Shown: piece after piece, positions 1 through 8,095 of the stretch
How positions within the stretch are numbered: the first letter of the stretch is position 1
Layout: each line of letters opens with the position of its first letter
Assembly: GCA_016987375.1 (NCBI GenBank)
Contig: PJRA01000549.1
Span: 1,498,292 to 1,509,242 of the forward strand
Length of the DNA stretch: 10,951 bases
Direction of reading: 5' to 3'
Origin: Brachionus koreanus
Lineage: Eukaryota; Rotifera; Eurotatoria; Ploima; Brachionidae
The notes under the pieces: model-generated
The model's input: the letters and a program-made list of their open reading frames with translations, nothing else
Databases searched by the model: none
What the model was told of the DNA's origin: nothing
Program-made: the position numbers and the translations under genes

Positions 1-1315
1 CCCAGGGGATAGGGTAAAGTCAAATTTTTTATTTGAAATTTGAGCGTAAAAAAGGACGCTGAATAACCTAAAAATGTTTTTTTCCCTGAAAAATCAAATT
101 AAACATCGATTCGACTTTATGGTGCATCCGCCTTTACTTTTAGTTTATTTTCGAGTCTGGTTCAAAATGCTTTCGACTGATCACAGAAAATGTGATCATT
201 TTAGTGGAACTGGCTTGGCGAACAAGTCTAATCACATAATTGTGAAAGATTGATATGTTAGTTATTATGGATGTTCAAAAGTGTTCTATCACAAAATTTT
301 ATCTTTTTTATTATATTTTTAAATTTTAGGAAAAGTTTTATTTAGTTTTGAATAAACAATTTTCAAAGACTTTGAAAAATTAAATAACTTTTGATGAATG
401 ATTTTTCTTAACATGTTTGATAAATGTTGTGACACTAAAATTCTTGAAACTGCGTGAATGTTCCATTTGACCCAATCGTATAAACTTACAATTTTAGTCT
501 TTAAAACAAATTGAAGTTTATTGGAAAATTTTAACTATTTTTTTTAAAAAATCATCACTAGAAGATCTTTAAATATTTCAAAGCCATATTTTTAAATAAA
601 TAAACTTCTAAGTTTAAGTTTTTATTTATTTAAGTCTTCAAATATTTTATACACGTATAATTATCCACAACACTTGGCTTTGCTACAAATGAATATTTGT
701 CTTGGCATTAAATTTTGGTCATATTCTCTTTTGTTTATTTTAATCTTTATTCCTTATTTTTATAAGGATTTTTTAACATCAACTTGAAGGGGGGTTAATG
801 AAATAAATTAATACATTAATGCAGTCTAAATAATTAAATTATATTTAATTTAATTGTAACTTATAAAATTATAAAGAATTGAATGAAGATTGATAATGGT
901 GCGAGATTTTTTTCATCTAAGTTGTTATTAATTATCAAAATTATATCCTGCATTTTATCTTTTTTCTAAGATTTGTTCATACTTTAAAAAAAATATTTAA
1001 TTGGCGCGAGATAACTATTCCTTTCATGTTTAATTTTTTAGCTAACATTTTCACAAATTTGATTTTTAAATAGTAAGATAATTTTTTGAGTTTTTTTTTT
1101 CTACAATTTTAAATATCACATTCGGCAAAAAAATATATTTAATTCTTATCTATAATTATTTATAATTAAAAAACTTTCTATAAAAATTAAAAATTAAAAG
1201 TGGGTTCAAAAGTTAAGAAATTCATTCAAATTGTGCTCATAAACTGTTAAATTTAAATACTCTCCAACTCAAAACAATATTACCAAAAAATGGAAAAAAA
1301 ATGTGTCAAGCACAC
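1..1315. other. AT-rich intergenic region without a recognised gene
   Basis: I see no coding exon, RNA gene or recognisable mobile element here. The stretch is dominated by A/T runs and short reading frames. Structure is limited to small hairpins: AGCGT/ACGCT arms at about 43-60, a perfect 8-base-stem hairpin at 178-198, and a weaker 5-base-stem hairpin at 232-245. Old, unrecognisable transposon debris is possible. Confidence 0.6.
178..198. repeat. Perfect short hairpin
   Basis: The arms TGATCACA (178-185) and TGTGATCA (191-198) are perfect reverse complements around a five-base GAAAA loop. A second, weaker TCACA/TGTGA hairpin with a four-base loop follows at 232-245. No gene lies close by, so a regulatory role cannot be assigned. 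Short palindromes also arise by chance in AT-rich DNA, although this one contains several G/C pairs. Confidence 0.5.
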
Positions 1316-1329
1316 TCAAATGGTAAATC

Positions 1330-1467
1330 ATGAGTCTGCTTAAAAATGGAGATAAAAAGCAAAATGAGATTGCTAAGTTGTTAGGTGCTGCAAAATGTAT
1401 CTCTTCAGCTAAAAAACGATATGAAGAGACTGGTAGACTGACACTAGAACGCCCGAGGAGTTTTTGA
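1330..1467 (+). pseudogene. Tc1-like transposase, N-terminal DNA-binding fragment
   Basis: Read from the ATG at 1330, this frame gives 45 residues containing IAKLLG, then KKRYEETGRL and ERPRS, ending in a TGA stop. That pattern is the N-terminal helix-turn-helix of Tc1/mariner transposases: an IAK-LGVS-type helix, a K-RY-ETG helix, then the RPRSGRP linker. The match stops abruptly just where the GRP linker motif should follow. No catalytic DDE domain comes after it; the next DNA is A/T-rich and then a long inverted repeat. I read it as a truncated fossil of a cut-and-paste element. A second Tc1/mariner-like remnant, carrying catalytic-domain motifs, lies at 9340-9736, but I cannot tell whether both come from one family. 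A long minus-strand frame over the same bases is a shadow. Confidence 0.7.
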
Positions 1468-1598
1468 ACCCCTTTTTTGAAAAATTGAAACTTGATTTTT
1501 ACCACACATAAATAAAATTTTAAAAAACGGTTTTTATTGTCTGAAAATTTTGATTGTAATTTTTTAGAAAATGAATAAATTTTCAAAGAAAATGTTTA

Positions 1599-1853
1599 AT
1601 GGCAAAGTAAAATTTTTGATCAAATTTCAGTTTTCAAAAATGATCAAAACATTTTAAATGCGCAATTAAATTTCATCGCAGATTTTTGAATTTTTGTAAC
1701 ATTTCAAAACTTTATTTAAGACTTTTGAAAAAGGATTGTAATTTCTAAAAATGCATTGAAATTTAATTGCGCATTTAAAATGTTTTGATCATTTTTGAAA
1801 GCTGAAATTTGATCAAAAATTTTATTTATTTTACTTTGATCAAATATTTGCCA
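1599..1853. repeat. Long near-perfect inverted repeat (fold-back element)
   Basis: The left arm (about 1599-1675) and the right arm (about 1752-1853) are reverse complements around a spacer of about 80 bases. Over the core of roughly 67 bases I count one clear mismatch (A versus G near 1801). The right arm also carries two small insertions of about 9 and 13 bases near its outer end, around 1825-1845. Both arms contain a TTTGATCAAA-type palindrome and the landmark AATTGCGCATTT (in the right arm). The high identity suggests a recent event. It could be a MITE or fold-back transposon, or an inverted duplication formed during replication or insertion. No transposase lies within it. The right end stops within a few bases of a LINE ORF1 fragment. 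Confidence 0.85.
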
Positions 1854-1858
1854 TGTTT

Positions 1859-2068
1859 AATTTATCTTGATAACTTTATTTGAAATTTTAATAAGAAATC
1901 AGCCGGGCTTTCTAGTACTAAAGTTACCTCTATTGAATATTTAAAAAAGGTTTTACACAAAGAGTGGTTAAAGATTCTGACTGAGTAAATACATATAAAA
2001 ATTTGATTGAAACTATGCAAAAAAGAGTTTCGGTAGTTATTTTGACAGTATTTTTCTCTTGGTCTCAT
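1859..2068 (-). pseudogene. LINE ORF1 C-terminal tail, truncated copy
   Basis: On the minus strand a 68-residue open frame ends at a TAA at 1862-1864. Its last residues, LESPADFLLKFQIKLSR, match LESPADYSLKFQIKLSR encoded at about 10630-10680, just upstream of a LINE ORF2 start. The DNA of the two copies agrees over about 59 bases with only a handful of differences, some of them silent (CCG/CCA and TTA/CTA). That pattern points to a once-translated frame, presumably the end of LINE ORF1. Only the shared tail is supported; the upstream part of the frame has no recognisable domain and may be unrelated DNA. After the stop the two copies diverge, and here the inverted repeat begins where ORF2 should. 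Confidence 0.65.
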
Positions 2069-3455
2069 TTACTCCTTGATTTGATGAATTTATTTATTAA
2101 TGAATAGGACAATCAAAAATTGTGAATCATTAAACTTAAAGCCACAAAAATCATCAATCACATTTTTTTCAATAAGTTAATTTTTATTTTGTTGATCACA
2201 TTGTTTGATTACTCTTAATCCTTTTATGATCAGACTTTTTTACCAAACCAGCATCTTCTATCATACAAGAAGCTATCATATTTTGGACACGAATCTATTT
2301 TTCATATCTTAAAATTTGATCATTTGATTGATGTAGTGGTTCTTTTTCAATAATGTATGATTTTCACACTCAGTTTACGAATAAATAAGACCATTGTTCT
2401 TATTTCTTTAAAAATGAAATTAAATTTTATTTACTGTTATTTTTATACTGAAATTTAAATATTAAAATGTATTAATGAATTTATTTATTTTTTATTGTTG
2501 AAATTATAAGACAATTTGAAGAATTGAGGTATTTTTTTAACTCGAAAAGAAAACTTTTCTTAAATTAAACTAGCCTTATTTTTCTTAATCATGGTATTTA
2601 ATCTACTTTTACTTGAAAAATACTATATCAAACTAAATGAATTGCTAATTTTAGCTTTTTAAAAATTAGTTTTTAGACAAATCATATAAGTTAGCTATTG
2701 TTAATTACCCAAATTAAATTAGTTAGGTTATAAATAATTTAGTTTTGAATTTGAAAAAAATATTCAAATAAAAATATCAAATTTACTATAAGTGATTATT
2801 CATTTAATTTTTAATCATTAACAACAACCGAAATTGTTGAGACATTTTGTTTATAGAAAAGGTTAGAAAAATTCTAACTTGTTAGAGTCATCAAAAAATA
2901 TCTAATGACGATTTTGACACAAATTTTGGATTTTTTTTTAAATCAAAATTAATTTATTTAACCACTTTTAATTTTAAAATTAAATATTATTTAACTTGAT
3001 TGTATTGTGCCCTTGTCTATTTGGGTTCAAGGAAAAAGCAACAAAGTTAATAGTTGGTGATTTAGATCATCAAAAAACGTTTTTAAAAGCACATGAAGAT
3101 TAAGGACGATCTAATTCAAACTACAAAGTGGAAAAAAATTATGAAAAAATCTAAAACAAACAAAACCAACTACATTCTATCATAATGTCAGTTAGCCTTT
3201 TATCAGGTGAACAAATATAGAATTGTCTTCTTAGATACATCTATTACAAGAGCCGTGAATAACTGAAAAAAACTACCAGTAAACGCTAGAAAGCTGAACG
3301 GTTTCAAAGTGAAACATAGTAGTTGGATGAGAAAGCAAAAAAAGGGAGTGTTCCAGTTCCTTAGAGTTATGCTTAGATTACCTCTAAACTGCAGTTTAAA
3401 CTATAATTAGATAATTATTGTATTTAAATTTTTTAAAATAAAAAATATTTTAACT
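2069..3455. other. Intergenic region, no convincing gene
   Basis: This is mostly A/T-rich DNA with stops in all frames. A small GTTAGAA/TTCTAAC inverted repeat lies near 2863-2879. Bases of about 3010-3400 are less AT-rich than their surroundings and carry broken open stretches, such as one beginning ATKLIVGDLDHQKTFLKAHE near 3040. I cannot match these to a family; they may be the remains of an old coding sequence or transposon. No tRNA was seen. Confidence 0.5.
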
Positions 3456-3461
3456 TTTATT
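3456..3461 (-). promoter_or_regulatory. Poly(A) signal of the microprotein gene
   Basis: AATAAA is read on the minus strand about 58 bases after the stop codon of the small two-exon gene. The spacing and strand suit a 3' processing signal. The hexamer is common in DNA this rich in A/T, so its position supports the call more than its sequence does. Confidence 0.45.
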
Positions 3462-3518
3462 TTTAAGAAGATATAAAAAAAACACTTAAATTTAACTGAA
3501 CTAGACATATGAATTTTT

Positions 3519-3764
3519 TTAAACAGCTGTTTCATTTCTTCCATTTGAAATTCCCAAACAAAGTCCAATTATAAGGCCTGAAATAAGCCCGATTAATAAG
3601 AGACCAAGTAAAAGTCCAAAGCAAAACTTTAAAGCTCTAAAAAAAGAAAAAAGCTTTAATTTGAATTTATTTGTTTTATTACTTTGGCGATAGACCTACC
3701 TCGGTACAGAAGACTTTTGAATGCAAGCATTGCTTATCGGTAGAAGACCAGGTTGATTATCCAT
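3519..3764 (-). CDS. Single-pass membrane microprotein, 60 residues, two exons
   Basis: This minus-strand gene has exon 1 at 3764-3700, an intron at 3699-3637 (63 bases, GTAGGT donor, T-rich tract then TAG acceptor) and exon 2 at 3636-3519. Joining the exons splits an AGA codon and gives 60 residues with no internal stop. An in-frame TAA lies three codons before the ATG, which fixes the start. The protein starts MDNQPGLLPISNACIQK and has a short polar N-terminus of about 22 residues. One strongly hydrophobic segment follows (about residues 25-50) with regularly spaced glycines, FGLLLGLLLIGLISGLIIGL, and then a short polar tail ending NETAV. Glycine spacing of this kind (GxxxG-like) favours helix packing, so it may oligomerise or bind another membrane protein; that is inference. 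No signal-peptide cleavage site is obvious, and I do not recognise a family. Neighbouring genes lie on the other strand. Confidence 0.65.
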
Positions 3765-5060
3765 TTCCTTTGGTTAAATTTATTTATTTTTTGATTGTAT
3801 TTAACTCATAAAGCAATAATATTTATACTAAAGATTACCATGTCATGCTTGAACTATATTTTTAAAGTTAGATTATTAAATATGATGCAAAACATTTTGG
3901 TCTAAAAACATAGCATATGTTTATTTTCTATCTTTGTCATCAAATAAATATATCTATTGACAAGTTTTAAATAAAAGCTAAGCTATTGTTTTACATCAAT
4001 TTTAGAAATTGTAATTTTATCCCCTAAGATAAATTAAATCAAGACGCTTAACAGAATATTAAATGGTATAATTAACCTAAAAAAGATGCGCCGAACACAT
4101 TTTACAAAAAAATAAATATTGAAATTTTGAAAATGAATTATTTTTATTCAATAAAAGTGAGAAAACAATTAATCACTTTTGAAAAGTCTACCTGAATTTG
4201 CAAGATTTAGTTGATAGTTAGAAAAAAAAAATTTTTTTTAGGTCATTTGAATTGTAAATAAGTTTTTAATATATTTATTTTGTAAATTTTTAATTAACTT
4301 GAAGATTCGGTTGTTCTCTTTTCGCCAAATTTGTATCATATTTTTGATTCAAGTAATTCAAATTAATATTTTTTTAAATATTATCTGAAAAAATTTGTTA
4401 AAACAAAAATTCTTACTACGAAAAAAAAACCATACAATTGTCGAAAATATTAACAAACTCCCTTTTTCTTCAAACTATAAAAATAAATTTGACTAAGATT
4501 ACCTTTTATTAGCTCATTTTACAAGCTTTACAAGCCAACACTTTTATTTTTCTATTTTCATTACTTTCTTTCAAGAAGCTTTCCGGTTCTAGGCATGTAA
4601 AATTCATTGAAACAAATTCATCCGAGAAAATCCAAAACAAAAATTAGTTGTTACCAGGTAAAGATTTTCTACATTTGAAGCAAATTTTTATTTTCAATTA
4701 CATAAGATTTCTAATTATAATTTGGCAAAAAATATTTATGGTCAGCAATAGTGGTCAAGTTCGGCCGAGAGGAAAAAAACTTGCGCACGTCTTCGTGTTA
4801 ATTTAATTAATATTTGATTAATTAAGTTTGAAAATAAAGTTTAATTGCGCCCAAATTAACCTAAATCCAAGCTCAACTCAACTGACAAGAGTTTTTTTTT
4901 TTAAAACGAAATTATCAAAATCAAACTGAAAATAATAATTCAAAATTTTTATTTCAAAAAAAAAAAAAGCTAAATTTACTCTTAAAACGTAAGAAATCAA
5001 ATAGGTGATCGGAGTAATAAAACGAATTGCTTCTAGCATAAATTTACATTTAATTCCAAA
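3765..5060. other. Intergenic region upstream of two divergent genes
   Basis: The region separates the minus-strand microprotein gene from the plus-strand membrane protein gene, so it should hold both promoters. I see no clear TATA box or initiator. The most G/C-rich patch is 4740-4860 (CGGCCGAGAGG, TTGCGCACG and ATTGCGCCC), set in long A/T runs, and is the best candidate for a control region. A possible splice donor (CCAGGTAAAG) lies near 4657 and a possible acceptor (CTTCTAG) near 5036. Together they could mark a non-coding first exon of the downstream gene, but this is speculative. Confidence 0.4.
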
Positions 5061-6197
5061 ATGGTCGATTTCAAAAGCAAAGCCAAACTTTCATCGATAG
5101 TTTTTTCCATATTGGCCTTAATGTTTTCTATCACCATATTTGGCCTAGATGTTCACATTCAAGAACAAATTAAACAAAAACTATCCATCTCATTCTACAT
5201 AAATAATTCCACTATTTCCTATGATGCAATAAACGTAGCGTTCTTTGTTCTTACTATTTTATACATAATTTTAAGTGCAGTGCTTATAGTATTAACAATT
5301 ATTGATTTTCATCCAACTATATTTGTGTCGACTTTGGGTATTTTGTTTCTGTATGTGCCAAAAGAGGCAATTCTCCTCAAATTCTATGCATGCTTCAACC
5401 ACTATGAACATTCGTTCATCATAGCCAGATGCATTTTAACATTCGTATTTTGTTTGATAGTGGGCCTATTTGGCATTAGCTGCATATTTACTTTGGATAA
5501 AATAAGAAAAAGCCTTCATCGTGTCATCAATCTTTTGACCTATCCCTCTTTTGTGCTATCTATCATTGTTCTATTGGCAATAATAGCAATCAATATTGCA
5601 TTGGCAGCTATTATCAAACCCCCAGTTCTATACGACACATCACCAGACAAGATTCAAATGGGCTTTTTCAGTAAAAGCGACATAAATCAAATACAAAACG
5701 GAATTTACATCAAAAATTCAAATTACGATCAAAAAATAATTGGAAATTTGTCTATGCTTTTGAATAGTGACAAGACTTATGTAAAATCCGAGCTATTGTA
5801 TCGGTCATATGAGAAAACAATTACTTGTTATGGAAATGATGGTATTTACGATCTGGACTGTAATAGCAAGTCTTTTTTGACAATTAGAGTAATTTATAGA
5901 GACAGATTTGCTTATCCTAGCTATAATTGCGCTAGATATTCCAGAACAACGAGCGAAGTTATGTGCTCGTCCGGGTGTCCTAACCTAATGAATTGGTATA
6001 CACTTTACCTAGTGGAAGAGAATAATAATATAATTTATCCAGCCTGGAGTCAACTGAGCAATTGTGAACTAAAGCCTAGTTTTACTCTAATCGAGGATTC
6101 GAGCATTGATTTGTGCTCTGGAGCATTTTTGTCTAAGAGCAAATCTTCTTCTTTGATAATAATTATTAGTTTAGTTTCATTTTTTATTAAATTTTAA
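5061..6197 (+). CDS. Five-segment membrane protein with a Cys-containing ectodomain
   Basis: This 378-residue protein is read from one uninterrupted exon. The ATG sits in a good context (AAAATGG). Hydrophobic segments lie at about residues 10-30, 57-81, 86-108, 118-144 and 161-185. The basic N-terminus and the basic loop 145-160 (DKIRKSLHRV) suggest a cytosolic N-terminus, which places residues 186-362 outside the cell or in the lumen. That part has seven cysteines (256, 267, 290, 302, 306, 335, 352) and a glycosylation sequon at N229; loop 31-56 has overlapping sequons at N48 and N49. An odd number of cysteines leaves one unpaired or bound to a partner. The chain ends in another hydrophobic stretch (364-378, LIIIISLVSFFIKF) right at the C-terminus. 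I do not recognise the family; the layout is loosely tetraspanin-like with an added ectodomain, but it lacks the CCG motif, so I assign no function. Its stop is only 91 bases before the holocarboxylase synthetase start. Confidence 0.85.
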   Translation: MVDFKSKAKLSSIVFSILALMFSITIFGLDVHIQEQIKQKLSISFYINNSTISYDAINVAFFVLTILYIILSAVLIVLTIIDFHPTIFVSTLGILFLYVPKEAILLKFYACFNHYEHSFIIARCILTFVFCLIVGLFGISCIFTLDKIRKSLHRVINLLTYPSFVLSIIVLLAIIAINIALAAIIKPPVLYDTSPDKIQMGFFSKSDINQIQNGIYIKNSNYDQKIIGNLSMLLNSDKTYVKSELLYRSYEKTITCYGNDGIYDLDCNSKSFLTIRVIYRDRFAYPSYNCARYSRTTSEVMCSSGCPNLMNWYTLYLVEENNNIIYPAWSQLSNCELKPSFTLIEDSSIDLCSGAFLSKSKSSSLIIIISLVSFFIKF

Positions 6198-6250
6198 AAT
6201 TTTTGTTTGCGACATTTAGTGATTAGTTTTTTAAGCATTTAGATTTTTTT

Positions 6251-6257
6251 TTACTAG
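6251..6257 (+). promoter_or_regulatory. Candidate 3' splice or trans-splice acceptor
   Basis: A run of Ts followed by TTACTAG lies 31 bases before the first ATG of holocarboxylase synthetase. It looks like the acceptors of the introns in this gene, one of which ends CTACTAG, but no matching donor is evident in the short gap after the upstream gene. It may be a spliced-leader acceptor or the end of a 5' UTR intron whose donor lies within the upstream gene. It is a sequence-pattern call only. Confidence 0.4.
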
Positions 6258-6258
6258 A

Positions 6259-6264
6259 AAATAA
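6259..6264 (+). promoter_or_regulatory. Possible poly(A) signal of the membrane protein gene
   Basis: AATAAA lies 62 bases after the membrane protein stop codon and only 25 bases before the next ATG. If used, the upstream transcript would end at or inside the leader of the next gene. No better hexamer lies earlier in the gap. Confidence 0.35.
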
Positions 6265-6288
6265 ATTTTATTTACAAATTTAAATTAA

Positions 6289-8081
6289 ATGTTAAAAAAT
6301 TTTCATAATAAATTTTTAAATTTAATTAAATTTTATCGAATGACTTCACACTTATCTAGAGTGCCCCCAAATATTCTCGTTCTAACAGACGATCAAAACG
6401 AGTTCAAAAAAATTAAATTATTTATCCAAAAGATTTTGGGTAAAAACTCGTACACAATTTACAACCTTACTTCAACTGACTTGCACAAATCGTCCTTGTG
6501 GATACCCAGTTGCCGTCTTCTAGTATCATCGGAGCAGTTTAATCTGTCCGAAGAAGCTCTAGACAAAAAGATCAAGTCATTCAGAGGCTATTTGTCCGAT
6601 GGGGGCAAAATTCTCAGTCTTCCGTCGTTGAATGACAATTTGGAACGCGATCAAAAAACATTTCAACAAGCAACTTTATTCTATCACAAAGACAAATATT
6701 TGTTTGAATCAAAGTATGAGAATGATTCATCTTTAGATAAAGAGAAATGGCAAAACAATTTAGTGCAAGGTGACGAGCTTTTCTATGCTTATCTTTCAAA
6801 AGAAAATAAAGGAACCCATTTTATATCCAAGGTAATTTTATTTCACAAACAAAAATTAAAATCACTAATTAAATACTTAGGTTTTCATTGAATCAAATTG
6901 TCATGAATCTCAATCATTTTTGAATGATTTATTTATTTATTTATTCAATGAATATTTTCAGTTGAAGCAGATTGTTGATTCAAACAATTTTAATCTCAAA
7001 GAAAATTACATTATTTTTTCCAAAAATAAAGTATTTAAATTTTAGTTTCATAAATAAATTGATAATTTTTTTTGTCTACTAGTTATTACAATCGGTCAGT
7101 GTGATTAGTAAATATTTGGATGGAACAATGAACAAAGAGGCCAAAATTAGCCTTGAATCAACCAAAGCAGAAAATTTTGATCACAAAATATATTTTGACA
7201 ATTTGAAGACAAAATCAATAGGTACAATAATAATGTATTCTGACTTGGTTGAATCAACAATGAATTCTATTTCCAAGTATTTGATTCATTCTTAGATATT
7301 CGAATTAATTATCAAAATATTTGTAAAAAGTTTGGTAAGCTCATTGGAAAGTATAGTTGTTTTGGCTCGACAGCAAACACAGGGTCAAGGTAACAATAAA
7401 AACGAATGGTTGTCACCCATCGGCTGTTGCATGTTCACACTTTACCTTAACTTGAATACAAACAATTTTTCCACATCAAGGATTTGTTTGCTTCAATTCG
7501 CAGCTGGACTTTCTTGTGTAAAAGCCATAAAGACCATAGCTAATTGTGAGGATTTCAATGTAGGCATCAAGTGGCCTAATGATGTTTATTATGACAGTAA
7601 GATCAAAATAGGTGGTGTTCTTGTAAAATCGTCTATAATGGGCAATCAAATTGGTCTAAAAATTGGCATTGGATTTAATCTAGATAACCAGCATCCTACT
7701 AAATGCTTGAATTCTATTCTTAGAGAAAAGAATTTACCAGAGTGTAGTCAAGAGATTTTTTTGGCCAATTTTCTAAATTTCTTTGAATCATATGTTTTTT
7801 TATTGTCTGAACCAAATTTTAACAGTTGGCTCAAATTTTCAACAGAATTTCAAGAAAATTGGATTCATCAGTGAGTTTTTTTTATATTTTAGAATTTTTT
7901 TTTCTGATTTTTAAATAGAAACAAGAAAGTAAGAGTCAATTTTTGGAATGAAGACGCAGAGATTGTTGGAATTAACGAATTTGGTTATCTTAAAGTAAGA
8001 AAATCTGACAACACTGAACACGTTTTGCAACCTGACGGAAACCGTTTTGACCTTATGCAAAATTTGATTATTTTAAGATGA
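6289..8081 (+). CDS. HLCS: Holocarboxylase synthetase (biotin-protein ligase)
   Basis: The enzyme makes biotinyl-5'-AMP from biotin and ATP and attaches biotin to lysines of carboxylases. Exons are 6289-6831, 6881-7030, 7083-7276, 7331-7870 and 7919-8081; introns are 49, 52, 54 and 48 bases, all GT-AG, and the joined frame is 529 residues. An in-frame TAA directly precedes the first ATG. Residues 25-260 form the N-terminal domain typical of animal enzymes (PPNILVL near 26, YLSDGGKILSLPS near 100). The catalytic domain starts at about 267: STMN at 289, QTQGQGNNKNEWLSP at 311-325, KWPND at 376-380 with the conserved lysine, IGGVLVK at 389-395 and GIGFNL at 408-413. The C-terminal domain (476-529) ends in QPDGNRFDLMQNLIILR. 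It is shorter than human HLCS (over 700 residues), mainly at the N-terminus. The usual GRGRxG-type loop is degenerate: Asn317 stands where BirA has Arg118. Met1 adds a 17-residue basic leader without acidic residues, possibly mitochondrial; Met18 could start a cytosolic form. Confidence 0.95.
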
Positions 8082-8095
8082 TTGAACAATAATTA

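Noticed and set aside
1269..1586. Minus-strand open frame of 105 codons
   Set aside because: It lies over the Tc1-like helix-turn-helix frame on the plus strand and shows no domain; it is a shadow.
6614..6799. Minus-strand open frame of 61 codons
   Set aside because: It is fully inside exon 1 of holocarboxylase synthetase on the other strand.
6930..6950. ATTT microsatellite (ATTTATTTATTTATTT)
   Set aside because: It falls inside exon 2 and is translated in frame as part of a helical stretch; too short to call a repeat.
6832..6961. Alternative longer first intron of the ligase gene ending at TTTTCAG (6961)
   Set aside because: It also keeps the frame, but it would remove the VFIES stretch at 6881, which lines up with the VHLEL region of animal enzymes. 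The 49-base intron is preferred.
7277..7295. 19-base intron between GT at 7277 and TAG at 7295
   Set aside because: Too short to splice. The acceptor at 7330 gives a 54-base intron and restores the frame into the catalytic domain.
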